This document shows, in pieces, positions 8,061 through 16,422 of a stretch of DNA of 32,903 nt. The DNA comes from Streptomyces brasiliensis. Its GTDB lineage: Bacteria > Actinomycetota > Actinomycetes > Streptomycetales > Streptomycetaceae. A program made the position numbers and the translations under genes. Position 1 is the first letter of the stretch; the number at the start of each line of letters is the position of its first letter. The DNA lies in assembly GCF_014647875.1 (NCBI RefSeq), contig NZ_BMQA01000070.1, positions 1 to 32,903 of the forward strand, written 5' to 3'. The notes beneath the pieces are model-generated. The model was given only the letters and a program-made list of their open reading frames with translations, was not told the origin of the DNA and searched no databases.

Positions 8061-8822
8061 TCCGGCGGGATCTACGGCTCTCCGCGCGTGCACGCCGTCC
8101 TCAAGCGCGAGGGCATCCATGTCGGCCGCAAGCGGGTCGAGCGACTGATTCGCGAGGACGGGCTGGCGGGCGTCAGCCCCAGACGCAAGGGCTTCACGCG
8201 CCGCGACCCGAGGGCCACGCTCGCCCCGGACCTCGTGAACAGGGACTTCACCGCGCCGGCGCCGAACCGCCTGTGGGTCACCGACCTCACGGTGGTCCCC
8301 GCTGGCGAGGGTCCGTTGTGGCTCTCCGCGATCCGGGACGCGTTCTCGCGGCGGGTGGTGGCCTGGGAGACTTCCGCCCGCGCGGACGCCGACCTGGTCC
8401 TCACCACGCTCGAGTACGCCCTTGCCAGCTGTGAAGTGGAGCCCGGACAGCTCATTCACCACGCCGACCACGGCTGTCTGGTTGAACCTGGTCAGTACAC
8501 GTCCATCAAGCTCACAACCCGGTTGATGCGGGCGGGTATCGAGGCATCTATAGGGTCGGTCGGGGATTCGTACAATAACGCCCTGGCGGAGAATCTGTGG
8601 ATGCTGATCAAGACGGAGGGCCTGCGCGGACGCACCTTCGCCACCAGGGCCGAGGCGAACCTCGCGCTCTTCGAGTACATCGACGGCTTCTATAACTCCC
8701 GGCGCATTCAGGAACGGCTCGCATGGCTCAGCCCGATCGAGTTCGAGGAGAAGTACTACGCCGACCAGGCAACGGCCGAACGAACGAACCTGAAACCCCG
8801 TCAACCCACCCTGACCTGCTGA
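8061..8822 (+). pseudogene. IS3 family transposase OrfB, 5'-truncated
   Basis: The frame from SGGIYGSPRVHAVLKREGIHV to TERTNLKPRQPTLTC is the OrfB integrase-type transposase of an IS3 element. DDE residues: D in NRLWVTDLTVV, D in LIHHADHG and E in NALAENLWMLIKTEG. About 40 N-terminal residues and all of OrfA are missing, so the copy cannot transpose by itself. Between HHADHGC and QYTS, where the family reads continuously, five extra residues (LVEPG; about 8480-8494) are inserted in frame, next to the second catalytic Asp. The copy interrupts an alpha/beta hydrolase gene on its left and the end of a small minus-strand gene on its right. Confidence 0.8.
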
Positions 8823-9037
8823 TCAGCACCTCTCGCACAGCGGGGGAAGCTCACAGCGGGGGCGATGTTGATTTCGGGCGCCGGTCCGCGATAGCCGGTC
8901 ACCGCTGTGGCCTGAGATGCGGCAGTGGCATTCCCGGTGTCAGTCACCGCCACCTGTGCGGCGCCCCCAGGGCCCTCTGGGTGGTTGTCGCCTCCGCCCA
9001 CGCGACGATCCCCCTCACTTTCCGTACTCTGCGCCAT
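8801..9037 (-). CDS. Small TGNATA-motif protein, tail altered by IS3 end
   Basis: 78 aa, ATG at 9037. It is hydrophilic, begins MAQSTESEGDRRVGGGDN and has VAVTDTGNATAASQATAVTGYRGPAPE in its middle. I know no function. The TGNATA...AVTGY segment is shared with the C terminus of the preceding gene (9046-9399), which lies 8 bp upstream, so the two form an operon. The last 15 or so residues run into the end of the IS3 copy, so the native C terminus is probably lost. Confidence 0.5.
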   Translation of the reverse strand: MAQSTESEGDRRVGGGDNHPEGPGGAAQVAVTDTGNATAASQATAVTGYRGPAPEINIAPAVSFPRCARGADQQVRVG

Positions 9038-9045
9038 CGAGCTGG

Positions 9046-9399
9046 TCAGGTGTAGTCGATGCCGCTGACGGCGCTGCTGCCGTCGCTGTCGGCGGTGGCG
9101 TTGCCGGTCCTTTCGGCCTTCGCTGATCCGTTGCCCATGCCCTGCGGGCGCCTGATGCCCGTGACGGCCCTTCCCCCCCGACTTGCGCGGGCCTGTCCGC
9201 TGTGGACGGCCGTGTCGTCCGGGCGGCTACCTGGATACTGGAACAACGCCCAGATCAGGGCCGCAATGCCGACGGCGGCCTGGATGGAGGCCCCGGTCAG
9301 CTGTCCCGCGTCGGGGCTGTCCAGCAACCAGATCAACGGCGTGGAGACCACGCCGACTGCTGCCACCACGATGACCGTGATCTTCCACCCTTGCGACAT
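9046..9399 (-). CDS. Small membrane protein with TGNATA tail
   Basis: 117 aa, ATG at 9399 after a GGGAGGGTCGTT ribosome binding site. Residues about 5-28 (ITVIVVAAVGVVSTPLIWLL) and about 38-55 (IQAAVGIAALIWALFQYP) are two transmembrane helices; the rest is a hydrophilic cytoplasmic or external tail ending TGNATADSDGSSAVSGIDYT. The tail motif recurs in the next gene, so the pair probably works together, for example as a membrane anchor and a partner. I do not recognise a named family. It is likely transcribed alone with its downstream partner. Confidence 0.6.
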   Translation of the reverse strand: MSQGWKITVIVVAAVGVVSTPLIWLLDSPDAGQLTGASIQAAVGIAALIWALFQYPGSRPDDTAVHSGQARASRGGRAVTGIRRPQGMGNGSAKAERTGNATADSDGSSAVSGIDYT

Positions 9400-9479
9400 A
9401 ACGACCCTCCCACCGCCAGAGCAGCTGACGGACTGACACTTCGTATCTTCCCGTGGCGATTTCGTCTGGGACAAGAAAC

Positions 9480-10330
9480 GCACACCCGCGGCATCGTGAT
9501 TCCGTATTCCCTACATCGGCTCGGCCGTCCCCGGGACCACTCGGACAAGATTCGCCGGACCGCCGTCGGCTCGCAGCGGTCGGTCGCAGTGTTCGTCGCG
9601 TTGGACAGGGAGGTATGTCGCATGCCTGTACTTCAGCAGGTCTGTGAGGCGGAGTAGGTCCCGATGGTCGGCGACGCCTGCTCCAGTCGTGCGCTACGCC
9701 GCGGAGGCGTGTCGGGTCGCGGCTTCAAGAAGCCGGCTGTTCTCCACGATCAAGCGTTGGTTGACGTTGCGGAGTGCCGTCAGGTCGGCGTGCGGTTGCT
9801 GGCGGCCAAGGTCGCGTCCCGCTCTTCTGCAGTTCCCCCATCTCGGCATCGCCCGCAGCTGGCAGTCCCAGGCCGTTGCGGGCACGGGCACCGAGTTCCT
9901 GGACGCGCAGTACACGGAGCTGAGCCCCAGCCTTCTCAAGGTCGCGCCGGAGGACGGCGTGCGGGTCAGGGCCTGCTCGGCGGGTCGCTGAACGTGACCA
10001 GGAGGCCGTCAGGCCTGTCGGTCACTGTGCGGCGCGTGCGGCTCGGGAGCCATGCGTAGGCCGCCATGTCCTCGTCGTAGCATGCGGCTTCGCGTTCGGG
10101 GGTCTCGAAGCGAGCAGCAGGTTCATGATCCGTTTCACGAGCTTCGGTCTGGCCGCGTACAGGTAGACCGCGAAGACGCCGGGGCCGGTGCGGAGGGAGG
10201 GGTCGCGGTGACCGTCCGGCTGGTCTACGGGGCTGGCGCCTCGAGGGGCCCGTCCCGGGGGCGGCAGGGCTGTCACGGGGCTGGGCACCGGGCTGGCCTG
10301 GGCGGGACGCGGATTTATATCAAGATCATT
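9480..10330. other. Decayed region with minus-strand coding traces
   Basis: No intact gene is convincing. On the minus strand a coiled-coil-like segment is split between two frames: LRRDLEKAGAQLRVLRVQEL near 9960-9900, and DLTALRNVNQRLIVENSRLL near 9790-9725. It resembles the small TnpC-type accessory proteins found beside Tn554-like recombinases. A second minus-strand open frame, ending at the TGA at 9966-9968, reads ETPEREAACYDEDMAAYAW and TVTDRPDGLLVTFSDPP, which looks coding but lacks a clear start. I treat both as remnants. Confidence 0.35.
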
Positions 10331-10334
10331 TGCG

Positions 10335-10390
10335 GGTGTCAAGTCACGGCATTCAGTGGCGTGACGACGTATGACCCGTTCGGGCTTACT
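10335..10390 (+). promoter_or_regulatory. Shared dyad element / candidate promoter, copy 1
   Basis: A 36-nt block (10335-10370) matches 22618-22653 with four mismatches. It contains GTCACG-N11-CGTGAC (10343-10365), an inverted repeat. Similarity continues weakly to CTTACT (10385-10390), which could be a -10 element about 19 nt after GTGAC. The block lies 77 bp upstream of the Trp-Gly repeat peptide gene. It may be an operator plus promoter shared with the NRPS operon. Confidence 0.6.
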
Positions 10391-10447
10391 CGAAACACGA
10401 CCTCGCCGATCCGGAGCGAGGCTCATCCACCGAAAGGAGGACAGGTC

Positions 10448-10828
10448 GTGTTTCGAACGAGTAAGAAGATGGCCAAGGTCGCGGCCATCACCGTAACCGC
10501 CGCAGGGGCGCTCCTGGGCGGCGGCGCCGCCGCCCAGGCCGCACCCGCCACGACGCACGCCACCACCGTGGCAAGCGCCAGCAGCTGGGGCGACGACAGC
10601 GACAGTTGGGGCAGTTCCAGTAGCTGGGGCAGCTCCGACAGCAGCTGGGGCAGCTCCGACAGCAGTTGGGGCAGTTCGAGTAGCTGGGGCAGCTCCGACA
10701 GCAGCTGGGGCAGTTCGAGCAGCTGGGGTGACCACGGTGGCTGGGGCAGCTCCGACAGCAGTTGGGGCAGTTCGAGTAGCTGGGGCAGCTCCGACAGCAG
10801 TTGGGGCAGTTCCGACAGCTGGGGGTAG
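10448..10828 (+). CDS. Secreted Trp-Gly-Ser/Asp repeat peptide
   Basis: 126 aa from a GTG at 10448, 6 nt after the strong ribosome binding site AAAGGAGGACA. Residues about 6-34 are a signal peptide (KKMAKVAAITVTAAGALLG...AAAQAA). The mature part is almost only S, W, G and D: 13 tryptophans, each followed by Gly, in units such as SSWGSSD and SSSSWG, interrupted once by GDHGGWG. The repeat is also visible at DNA level as near-identical 18- and 21-bp units (10585-10826). I know no characterised family with this sequence. It has no Cys or Lys in the repeat and a net negative charge. Possible roles: extracellular matrix or surface protein, ligand for a cationic product, or RiPP-like precursor. A flavin monooxygenase related to the tryptophan hydroxylase VioD follows 400 bp downstream. 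Confidence 0.75.
   Translation: MFRTSKKMAKVAAITVTAAGALLGGGAAAQAAPATTHATTVASASSWGDDSDSWGSSSSWGSSDSSWGSSDSSWGSSSSWGSSDSSWGSSSSWGDHGGWGSSDSSWGSSSSWGSSDSSWGSSDSWG
10585..10826 (+). repeat. Tandem 18/21-bp coding repeats (WG units)
   Basis: The units AGCTGGGGCAGCTCCGACAG and AGTTGGGGCAGTTCGAGTAG alternate with little divergence. All are multiples of 3 bp, so the frame is kept. High identity suggests recent expansion by slippage or unequal recombination. Confidence 0.75.
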
Positions 10829-10914
10829 CCGACGCGGGGCAGGCGGCACCGACGTTGCCCTGGCCCTGGCGGCTACTCCGAGGAGCCCCCGGTGAGATTG
10901 CCGAGGCCCGGGCG

Positions 10915-10961
10915 CGCGGGTGCGGCAGACACACCTCAGGTGTGAGATCGCTGCACCCGCG
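10915..10961 (+). terminator. Two-part hairpin after the WG-repeat gene
   Basis: The outer stem CGCGGGTGC (10915-10923) pairs with GCACCCGCG (10953-10961); the inner stem CACACCT (10930-10936) pairs with AGGTGTG (10938-10944). It lies 87 bp after the peptide stop and before the monooxygenase gene. It may be a terminator or part of a structured leader. Confidence 0.45.
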
Positions 10962-11234
10962 GGCCCGGTGCCGGGCACAGGCCCAGTCCCCTTCTTGGCC
11001 CTCGGGCACGCACCGACCCACGGGCACCAAGACCCAACCCGCCGATTCAACTCAGAGACTCGACCCAGGGAAGAGGAAGCCATGCGATCACTGCTCCAAG
11101 GACACGACCGGCAGAGGACGGCGGCCGGGACCGCCCTTCCGCCGCTGGGCGGCCCCCACCCGACACCGACGGCGCACCAGGGTGTCGCAACCGCGATGCG
11201 GCCGCCCGGCCGTGCAGCCGGAACGGGATGCGCC

Positions 11235-12494
11235 ATGAAGATCGTGTGCGTCGGCGGTGGACCGGGCGCGTTGTACTTCGCGATCGCGGCCAAGCGCCGC
11301 GATGCCGGCCATGACATCACCGTCATCGAACGCGACCCGCCGGGGGCCACCTACGGCTGGGGCGTGGGGTATGGGGACGACCTGCTCGATCACCTCTACC
11401 GCAACGACCCCGACAGCGCCCAGGCGGTGCGTGCGGCCTCGGCCCTGTGGCAAGACCAGGAGGTCCGCCGCGGGGAACAGACCGCGTATCTGGGCCGGTA
11501 CGGTTACAGCATCGCCCGCGCCACCCTGCTCGACATCCTCACCCGACGCGCAACCGAGCTGGGGGTGGATGTCCAGCACCGCCGCAAGGTCGACGACCTG
11601 GCCGAGCTCGCCGACGCCGACTTGATCGTCGCCTGCGACGGGGCCAACAGCCGGGTGCGCCAGGTGCACGGCGACCACTTCGGCACCCGCCTGGAAGCCG
11701 GCCGCAACCCTTACATATGGCTGGGCACCGACAAGGTGTTTTCCCGCTTCACCTTCGCCTTCGAACCGACCCCGGCCGGGTGGATCTGGTTTTACGCCTA
11801 CCCCTCGAGCGCGGAAATCAGCACTTGCGTCGTCGAGTGCGCCCCGGAGACCTGGCGGGGGCTGGGGCTCGATACGCTCGACACCGCCGACGGTGTGCGG
11901 TTGTTGGAACAGATCTTCGCCTCCGCTCTGGACGGCCACGCGCTGCTTGGCCAGTCCCGGGGGGAAGCGGCACGCTGGCAGCACTTCACCGAGGTACGCA
12001 ACGCCACCTGGTGCCACGACAACGTGGTGCTGCTGGGGGATGCCGCCCACACCACCCACTACACCCTGGGCTCGGGCACCCGGCTGGCGCTGCTGGATGC
12101 GATCGAGCTCGCGCACAGCCTGTATACGGAGGCAGAGCTGCCTGCCGCTTTGCAGGCCTACGACAAGCGCCGCCGGGCCGCGCTCCATCCCGTGCAGGCC
12201 GCGGCCCGCACGAGCATGGCCTGGTTCGAGCATCTCGACCATTACCTTGAGCGGGATCTGGTGGACTTCGCCTACGCGATGTCGGTACGGCAGGGGGCCC
12301 AGGCGCCGTGGCACTACCAGCTGCACAGGGCCACCCAGGTCCCGGTGCTGCGCGGGGTACGACGGGAAGCCAACAGGGGCCTGCGGAGGTATCTGGCGCT
12401 GCGGCGCGGGGAGATGGCCCTCGGCACGGGCAGCGTCACCAGGAGGGCCACGACCACGGCGGCCCTGGCGGCACCGGCGGGGCACCAGCAGTGA
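11235..12494 (+). CDS. FAD-dependent monooxygenase, VioD / anthraniloyl-CoA monooxygenase-like
   Basis: 419 aa from the ATG at 11235 (MKIVCVGGGPGALYFAIAAK), which fits the family N terminus; an in-frame ATG at 11082 with AGAGGAAG would add 51 residues of unknown type. GGGPGALYFAIAAKRR is the FAD GxGxxG fold, GATYGWGVGYGDDLL is the conserved GWGV segment of this group, DLIVACDGANSRVR is the DG motif, and VVLLGDAAHTTHY is the second FAD motif. GRNPYIWLGTDKVFSRFTF closely parallels VioD (tryptophan-side hydroxylation in violacein synthesis) and the N-terminal half of anthraniloyl-CoA monooxygenases. Together these suggest hydroxylation of an aromatic substrate using NAD(P)H and O2. It has no acyl-CoA reductase domain, so it is VioD-sized. 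Its neighbour is the Trp-rich repeat peptide, a striking but unproven link. Confidence 0.85.
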   Translation: MKIVCVGGGPGALYFAIAAKRRDAGHDITVIERDPPGATYGWGVGYGDDLLDHLYRNDPDSAQAVRAASALWQDQEVRRGEQTAYLGRYGYSIARATLLDILTRRATELGVDVQHRRKVDDLAELADADLIVACDGANSRVRQVHGDHFGTRLEAGRNPYIWLGTDKVFSRFTFAFEPTPAGWIWFYAYPSSAEISTCVVECAPETWRGLGLDTLDTADGVRLLEQIFASALDGHALLGQSRGEAARWQHFTEVRNATWCHDNVVLLGDAAHTTHYTLGSGTRLALLDAIELAHSLYTEAELPAALQAYDKRRRAALHPVQAAARTSMAWFEHLDHYLERDLVDFAYAMSVRQGAQAPWHYQLHRATQVPVLRGVRREANRGLRRYLALRRGEMALGTGSVTRRATTTAALAAPAGHQQ

Positions 12495-13020
12495 CGGCAC
12501 CGGACAGGGCAGCCCCGGCAACCTGGACCACCGAACTTGTCGAGCCGTGATTCCTCATTCCCCCTGGCGATTTTTCGGCCCGGCCGACTCGATGCAAAAC
12601 CCCGAAGGACACGAACCCCACCGCAGTGCTTTTCCTCATCCCTCGCGATGCGGCCGCCCCGGCGCTGGCCCTGCGCATCCTCACCGGCCGCCCGGCAACC
12701 CAGCTGCCCGGCCCCACCGCGCCAGGGGCCAACACCCGGACAGACCACGGCCGTTGGACAGAGACACCGGCGTGGGCCGTAGACCTCATCGAGGCAGGAG
12801 GCTGCTTCGGGAACCTGGACCGGCCCCTCCGCGGCGAGGAGGAACCGCTGCGGCTGAGCGGCTGGGACCAGGCGGCCGTGACCGAAGCAGCCCGCGCCTG
12901 CGCGCTGCACGAGCCTGCGGAGCCCGGCCTGCAGCGAGGACGAGCCCGCGGGTGGCCGGGCAGCACACGGCAGGACCGTTCCACCCCGACAACCCGCTGA
13001 CCGAGACCAGGGAGCAGACG
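12495..13020. other. Low-support stretch with a 124-aa open frame
   Basis: A GTG-started plus frame at 12626-13000 reads IPRDAAAPALALRILTGRP and AVDLIEAGGCFGNLDRPLRG; the middle looks coding by composition, but the start has no good ribosome binding site and the tail is Arg-rich. No family is recognised. A 19-codon frame at 12491-12550 overlaps the monooxygenase stop by 4 bp and may be a truncated follower gene. Confidence 0.3.
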
Positions 13021-13215
13021 ATGACCGAGCTGGGCACCGAACTCTTCGACGCGATCCGCCGCGATCACCGCGCGGGCGAGAGGCCGCCCAGCTCCCTGGC
13101 CGCCCGCGACGGCGTCGACCGCCTCACCGGTCATGGAGGCGATCTGTGTCCGGGGCAGGGCGCGGCGGGCGGTTGCTGGCTCCTACCAGTACCGCGGCTG
13201 AAAGGTTTCCGATGA
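13021..13215 (+). pseudogene. IS21-like transposase N-terminal stub
   Basis: ATG at 13021 after GGGAGCAG. The first 32 residues (TELGTELFDAIRRDHRAGER...SLAARDGV) match the helix-turn-helix start of IS21-type IstA proteins, where the next residues are normally HRRTVRQAL. Here the sequence diverges (DRLTGHGGDL) and stops after 64 codons. The rest of the element is absent, so it is a remnant. Confidence 0.5.
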
Positions 13216-13222
13216 AGCGATC

Positions 13223-14893
13223 TCATTCGGGCTCTGGCACGAGGTCGTCCACGATCCCGGACAGTGCCAAGTCCCGGATGGAGCGGTCGCCGATGGACAC
13301 GGCGAGTTGCTCCGCGTGGGGGAGGTCCACAGTGGCGAAGGCCCAGGCCAACTTCACTCTGATCTGGTCGCGTGTCTCGCCTTGCACCTCCTCCAGTGCC
13401 CACTGGCAGAGTTTGCGGGCCGTGTCCCGTTGTTTCACGGCCAGATGGGCTACCGGATCCCAATCCACCGAGTCGGCCCGCTCGTCGCTCATGGATGCGA
13501 GGGACCGCGCCGCGCGCCGGATCGTCTGCTCGGCAAGGCCCAGGTTCGACCGCGCCAGCGTCGCAGCGGCAGCTATTTGGGCCTCGGCCATCCCGCGGCG
13601 CTCGGTGTCGTTGGGTGCGTCTGCCTGCTTCTCGATGAGGCTGACGATGCGGATCGCACCATGCGGGTCGATTGCCGCGACGTGCTTAGCCAGGTCCACG
13701 AGTTGCCAGGGCATGTGCTTAAGTTCTTCGTCGTCGACTCGCGCGACGTATTCGGCCGCGTCCTTGGCGAGGTCCGGGGCGACGGTGACAGCCGCCTGCG
13801 CGATCTTCCCCATCTCCGCGGGGGAGGGGTGCGCCGACTCGGCCCTCGCGCTTTCCACCAGCAGCTCATAGGCACGTCGCAGCCACTGCTCGGCACGGAG
13901 CGGCCGATCCTCGGTCACCGCGGCGGCCATGGCGTGGAAGGCCGTGGCCCGGTCATACGGCGAGATGATCCGTGAGGCGACTCGCTCGGCCCAGTCCTCT
14001 GCGAACGGCGCCGCCGCGGCGGTAACCCACCACAGTGAAGACGGATCGCCCTCCTCTGCGGGCGCGGTAGGTGCAACGGGCGGAGCAGGTTGGACGGTCT
14101 CGACGGACTGCGGTGCCGTACGGCGGAAGAAGCGCCGAATTCCTCGTGCAGGCACAGTGGGCTGCGCTGACGGCCCGGTGGGCGGTGGTGGCACGGGATC
14201 GAGGTTCGGGGCCTGAGCGACGGGCCGGACCGGGCGATCGAACCCGGAGTCCTCCAGGACCTCGTCGAGGAGGTCAGGCCGGTGCTCGCCGACCGCCTCG
14301 ATAAGTGTTGCCCAGCCGACATTGCGGCTGCGCGCGTGCGTGATCCTGCCTACGAGCAGTTCGGCCCTCGGGAGGTCTGTCACGGCAAGCTCAGCGGCGA
14401 GGAATCGGAGTGCGGTGGCGGAGTCTTCGGTCTGCTGGGCGGCCAACTCCGCTTGATGCAGCAGTCGTTCTGCGGCCACTGGGTCAGCGGTCTGGCCCGC
14501 CAGAGCGATACCGCCGAGGTGTTGCGGCAGGAGCCATGGGGGATCGATGTCGATGTCGAGCTCGGCGACGACTCTCTCCAGCCCGCTCATCAGCCGTGCA
14601 GCCTCGATGGGGTCCGCCGCAGCCAGGGCTGCGGCTGCTTCGGCGAGTTGATAAGCGCACCGGTACGCGTCCTCATCCTCGATGAGAGGGATGTGTTCGC
14701 TCGCGCGTTCCAGATGGCGGACCGCGCGTGCCGGGTCCAGGCCCACCCACTGGCGGCCCAGGAACACGAGTCCCCTCGCGTGCTGTCCGGTCTCGCCGGC
14801 AGGAAGCGCGGCTATGAGCTTGTCGGCCTCCTCCAGGACACGCCGGACGCGGGGATCGTCGTCCATGGCCTCGGCGAGATCAGTCAGGGCCAT
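13223..14893 (-). CDS. Alpha-helical repeat (solenoid-like) protein, 5'-truncated
   Basis: The frame is open to 15034, but beyond about 14940 it is antisense to an IS4 transposase fragment. The first plausible internal start is ATG 14893 (MALTDLAEAMDDDPRVRRVL; 556 aa), which has no ribosome binding site. The protein is a string of Ala-rich helices of about 40 residues such as DPARAVRHLERA, DPIEAARLMSGLERVV, DPVAAERLLHQAELAA, LPRAELLVGRI and NLGLAEQTIRRAARSL. This is typical of the TPR/HEAT-like proteins next to Streptomyces signalling or defence genes. A Pro-rich, Arg-rich linker with WW (about 270-340 from the open frame start) separates two halves. No catalytic motif is seen, so it is likely a scaffold. 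Because the 5' end is replaced by the IS fragment, the original N terminus and promoter are gone. Confidence 0.55.
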   Translation of the reverse strand: MALTDLAEAMDDDPRVRRVLEEADKLIAALPAGETGQHARGLVFLGRQWVGLDPARAVRHLERASEHIPLIEDEDAYRCAYQLAEAAAALAAADPIEAARLMSGLERVVAELDIDIDPPWLLPQHLGGIALAGQTADPVAAERLLHQAELAAQQTEDSATALRFLAAELAVTDLPRAELLVGRITHARSRNVGWATLIEAVGEHRPDLLDEVLEDSGFDRPVRPVAQAPNLDPVPPPPTGPSAQPTVPARGIRRFFRRTAPQSVETVQPAPPVAPTAPAEEGDPSSLWWVTAAAAPFAEDWAERVASRIISPYDRATAFHAMAAAVTEDRPLRAEQWLRRAYELLVESARAESAHPSPAEMGKIAQAAVTVAPDLAKDAAEYVARVDDEELKHMPWQLVDLAKHVAAIDPHGAIRIVSLIEKQADAPNDTERRGMAEAQIAAAATLARSNLGLAEQTIRRAARSLASMSDERADSVDWDPVAHLAVKQRDTARKLCQWALEEVQGETRDQIRVKLAWAFATVDLPHAEQLAVSIGDRSIRDLALSGIVDDLVPEPE

Positions 14894-14944
14894 GGAGCGA
14901 TACCGCACGGGGATCTCAGCGACGATGGCCGGACCGTTGGCCCA

Positions 14945-16160
14945 GCCGACCACGCCGGGGGTACGGTTCGGCCCGTATCGGACGGTTTCGTTCGACGGCT
15001 GCAGCTCGATCAAGGTGCCTGACAGCGAGCGCAACCGGGGCTGGCTGGGGCGGTGCCCGCACGGCGGCTATCCCCAGGTCGAGCTGATGACACTGGTCGA
15101 GACCGGCACCCGAGCCGTGATCGGAGCGGTCTTCGGCCCCACCCGGGAGGGCGAGACCTCATACGCCACCAGGTTGTCGCACCATCTGGACCCCGAGATG
15201 TTGGTGCTGTGGGACCGGGGCTTCGACGCCAACGACTTCCTCGCCACCGGCGCACAGGTCCTGAGCCGCATTCGCCAGCGCCGTCGCCCACCGGTCCTCC
15301 AGTCACTCGCTGACTCCTCCTACCTGTCGGTCATCGGCGGCGTCCCGGTGCGCATCATCGAAGCCCGTGTGAGCGTCACCTGCACGGATGGCAGCAACTT
15401 CGACGGCTCCTACCGCTTGGCAACCACGCTCCTGGACGCCCGCCGTTACCCCGCCGACCGCCTCGTGCACCTCTATCACGAGCGCTGGGAGCACGAGAGC
15501 GCCTACTACGCCTTGCGCCACACCATCCTGCACGGACGTGTCCTGTGCTCGCACGACCCGGTCGGCGTCGAGCAGGAGATGTGGGCCCTGCTCACCCTCT
15601 ACCAGCTTCTGCGCCGCACCATGGTCGAGGCGGCGGAGTCCAGGCCGGGCACCGATCCCGACCGCTGCAATTTCACCATCGCCCTCCAAACCGCCCGCGA
15701 CCTTTTGGTATGTGCGCAAGGAGCCTTCGAGCCGGGCATCGGAGAGATCGGCCGCCGAGTCCTGTCAGCACTGTCACCCGCACGGCGAACCCGCGTCAGC
15801 ACCCGCAAGGTGAAGTCACCCATCTCCCGTTACGCGGAAAGAAAACTGGACGGCCGCCCCGATCGCAGCAAGGTCGTGACCTCGACGACGATCACGCTCC
15901 TACCGCCCCCATCGCCAGAGCCCACACTGCCCGCGACGACCGTCCGGGAGAACACCGGCAACGGCAAGACCAGCAGCCGCATGGCACGTGTCCTGGCCAT
16001 CATGCAGGCAGAGCCCGAACGGCTTTGGCGCTCAAGGGAGATCGCCGAGCTCCTCGGCGACGTCACCCTCGTCGCCACCTATCGACAACTCGCCCGCTGG
16101 ACCGAGAGAGGAATGATCAAGAGAGCCCGCACCGGCCGCTACACGGCAATCACACAGACG
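14945..16160 (+). pseudogene. IS4 family transposase, both ends missing
   Basis: From about TPGVRFGPYRTVSFDGCSS the frame follows Streptomyces IS4-type transposases. Catalytic residues: D in VSFDGCSS, D in LVLWDRGFDANDF and E in the YHERWEHESAYYALRH (Y-R-x-E) segment. The C terminus has a winged-helix segment (RSREIAELLGDVTLVATYRQL). About 100 or more N-terminal residues are missing, and the native stop is lost: the frame runs on into the RiPP genes up to 16625. The fragment cuts the solenoid gene on its left and the radical-SAM gene on its right. It is unlikely to be mobile. Confidence 0.75.
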
Positions 16161-16182
16161 ACGACTCCCCCCGCACGGCCTG

Positions 16183-16422
16183 GTGTCCATCTGCAAGATC
16201 GGCCGCGACGAACAGATCAGCCTTCCCCAGGAGGGCATCGGCGGCCTCGCCCGGCTCGGCGCCATCGCCGACCGGCTCATGCTTCGCACCGGAGGCTGCT
16301 CGGGTTGCGCCCTCTCCGGTTCCTGCACCGTATGCAGGCCCCTGGCCAAGCACTTCCAGGAGGCGAAGGCCCCGCTGGCGGCGTACTGCCAGCACGGACG
16401 AAAGGAAACGGTGAACGCATGA
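16183..16422 (+). pseudogene. Radical-SAM RiPP maturase, SPASM-domain tail only
   Basis: A GTG-started 79-codon frame (16183) continues from PPHGLVSICKIGRDEQISLP. It contains the cysteine array of a SPASM auxiliary-cluster domain: ICKIG, then C-X2-C-X5-C-X2-C-X17-C in GGCSGCALSGSCTVC...AAYC. The CxxxC radical-SAM core is absent because the IS4 fragment lies directly upstream. The stop overlaps the ATG of the next gene (16419-16422, ATGA), the usual coupling of maturase and precursor. As it stands it should be inactive unless an intact copy acts in trans. Confidence 0.65.

Noticed and set aside
10585..10826. CRISPR-like array
   Set aside because: The repeats are contiguous coding units in multiples of three with no unique spacers.
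10488..11030. Cys-rich minus-strand ORF (repeated CPNCCRSCP)
   Set aside because: It is the exact antisense of the WG-repeat gene; the Cys pattern follows from the repeated GGGGCAG codons. The plus strand has the ribosome binding site and signal peptide.
10022..11350. 442-aa minus-strand ORF
   Set aside because: It covers the antisense of the WG-repeat gene and gives low-complexity APTAVGAAPA repeats; no start signal or family features.
11088..12521. 477-aa minus-strand ORF opposite the monooxygenase
   Set aside because: A GC-frame shadow; the plus strand has all FAD motifs.
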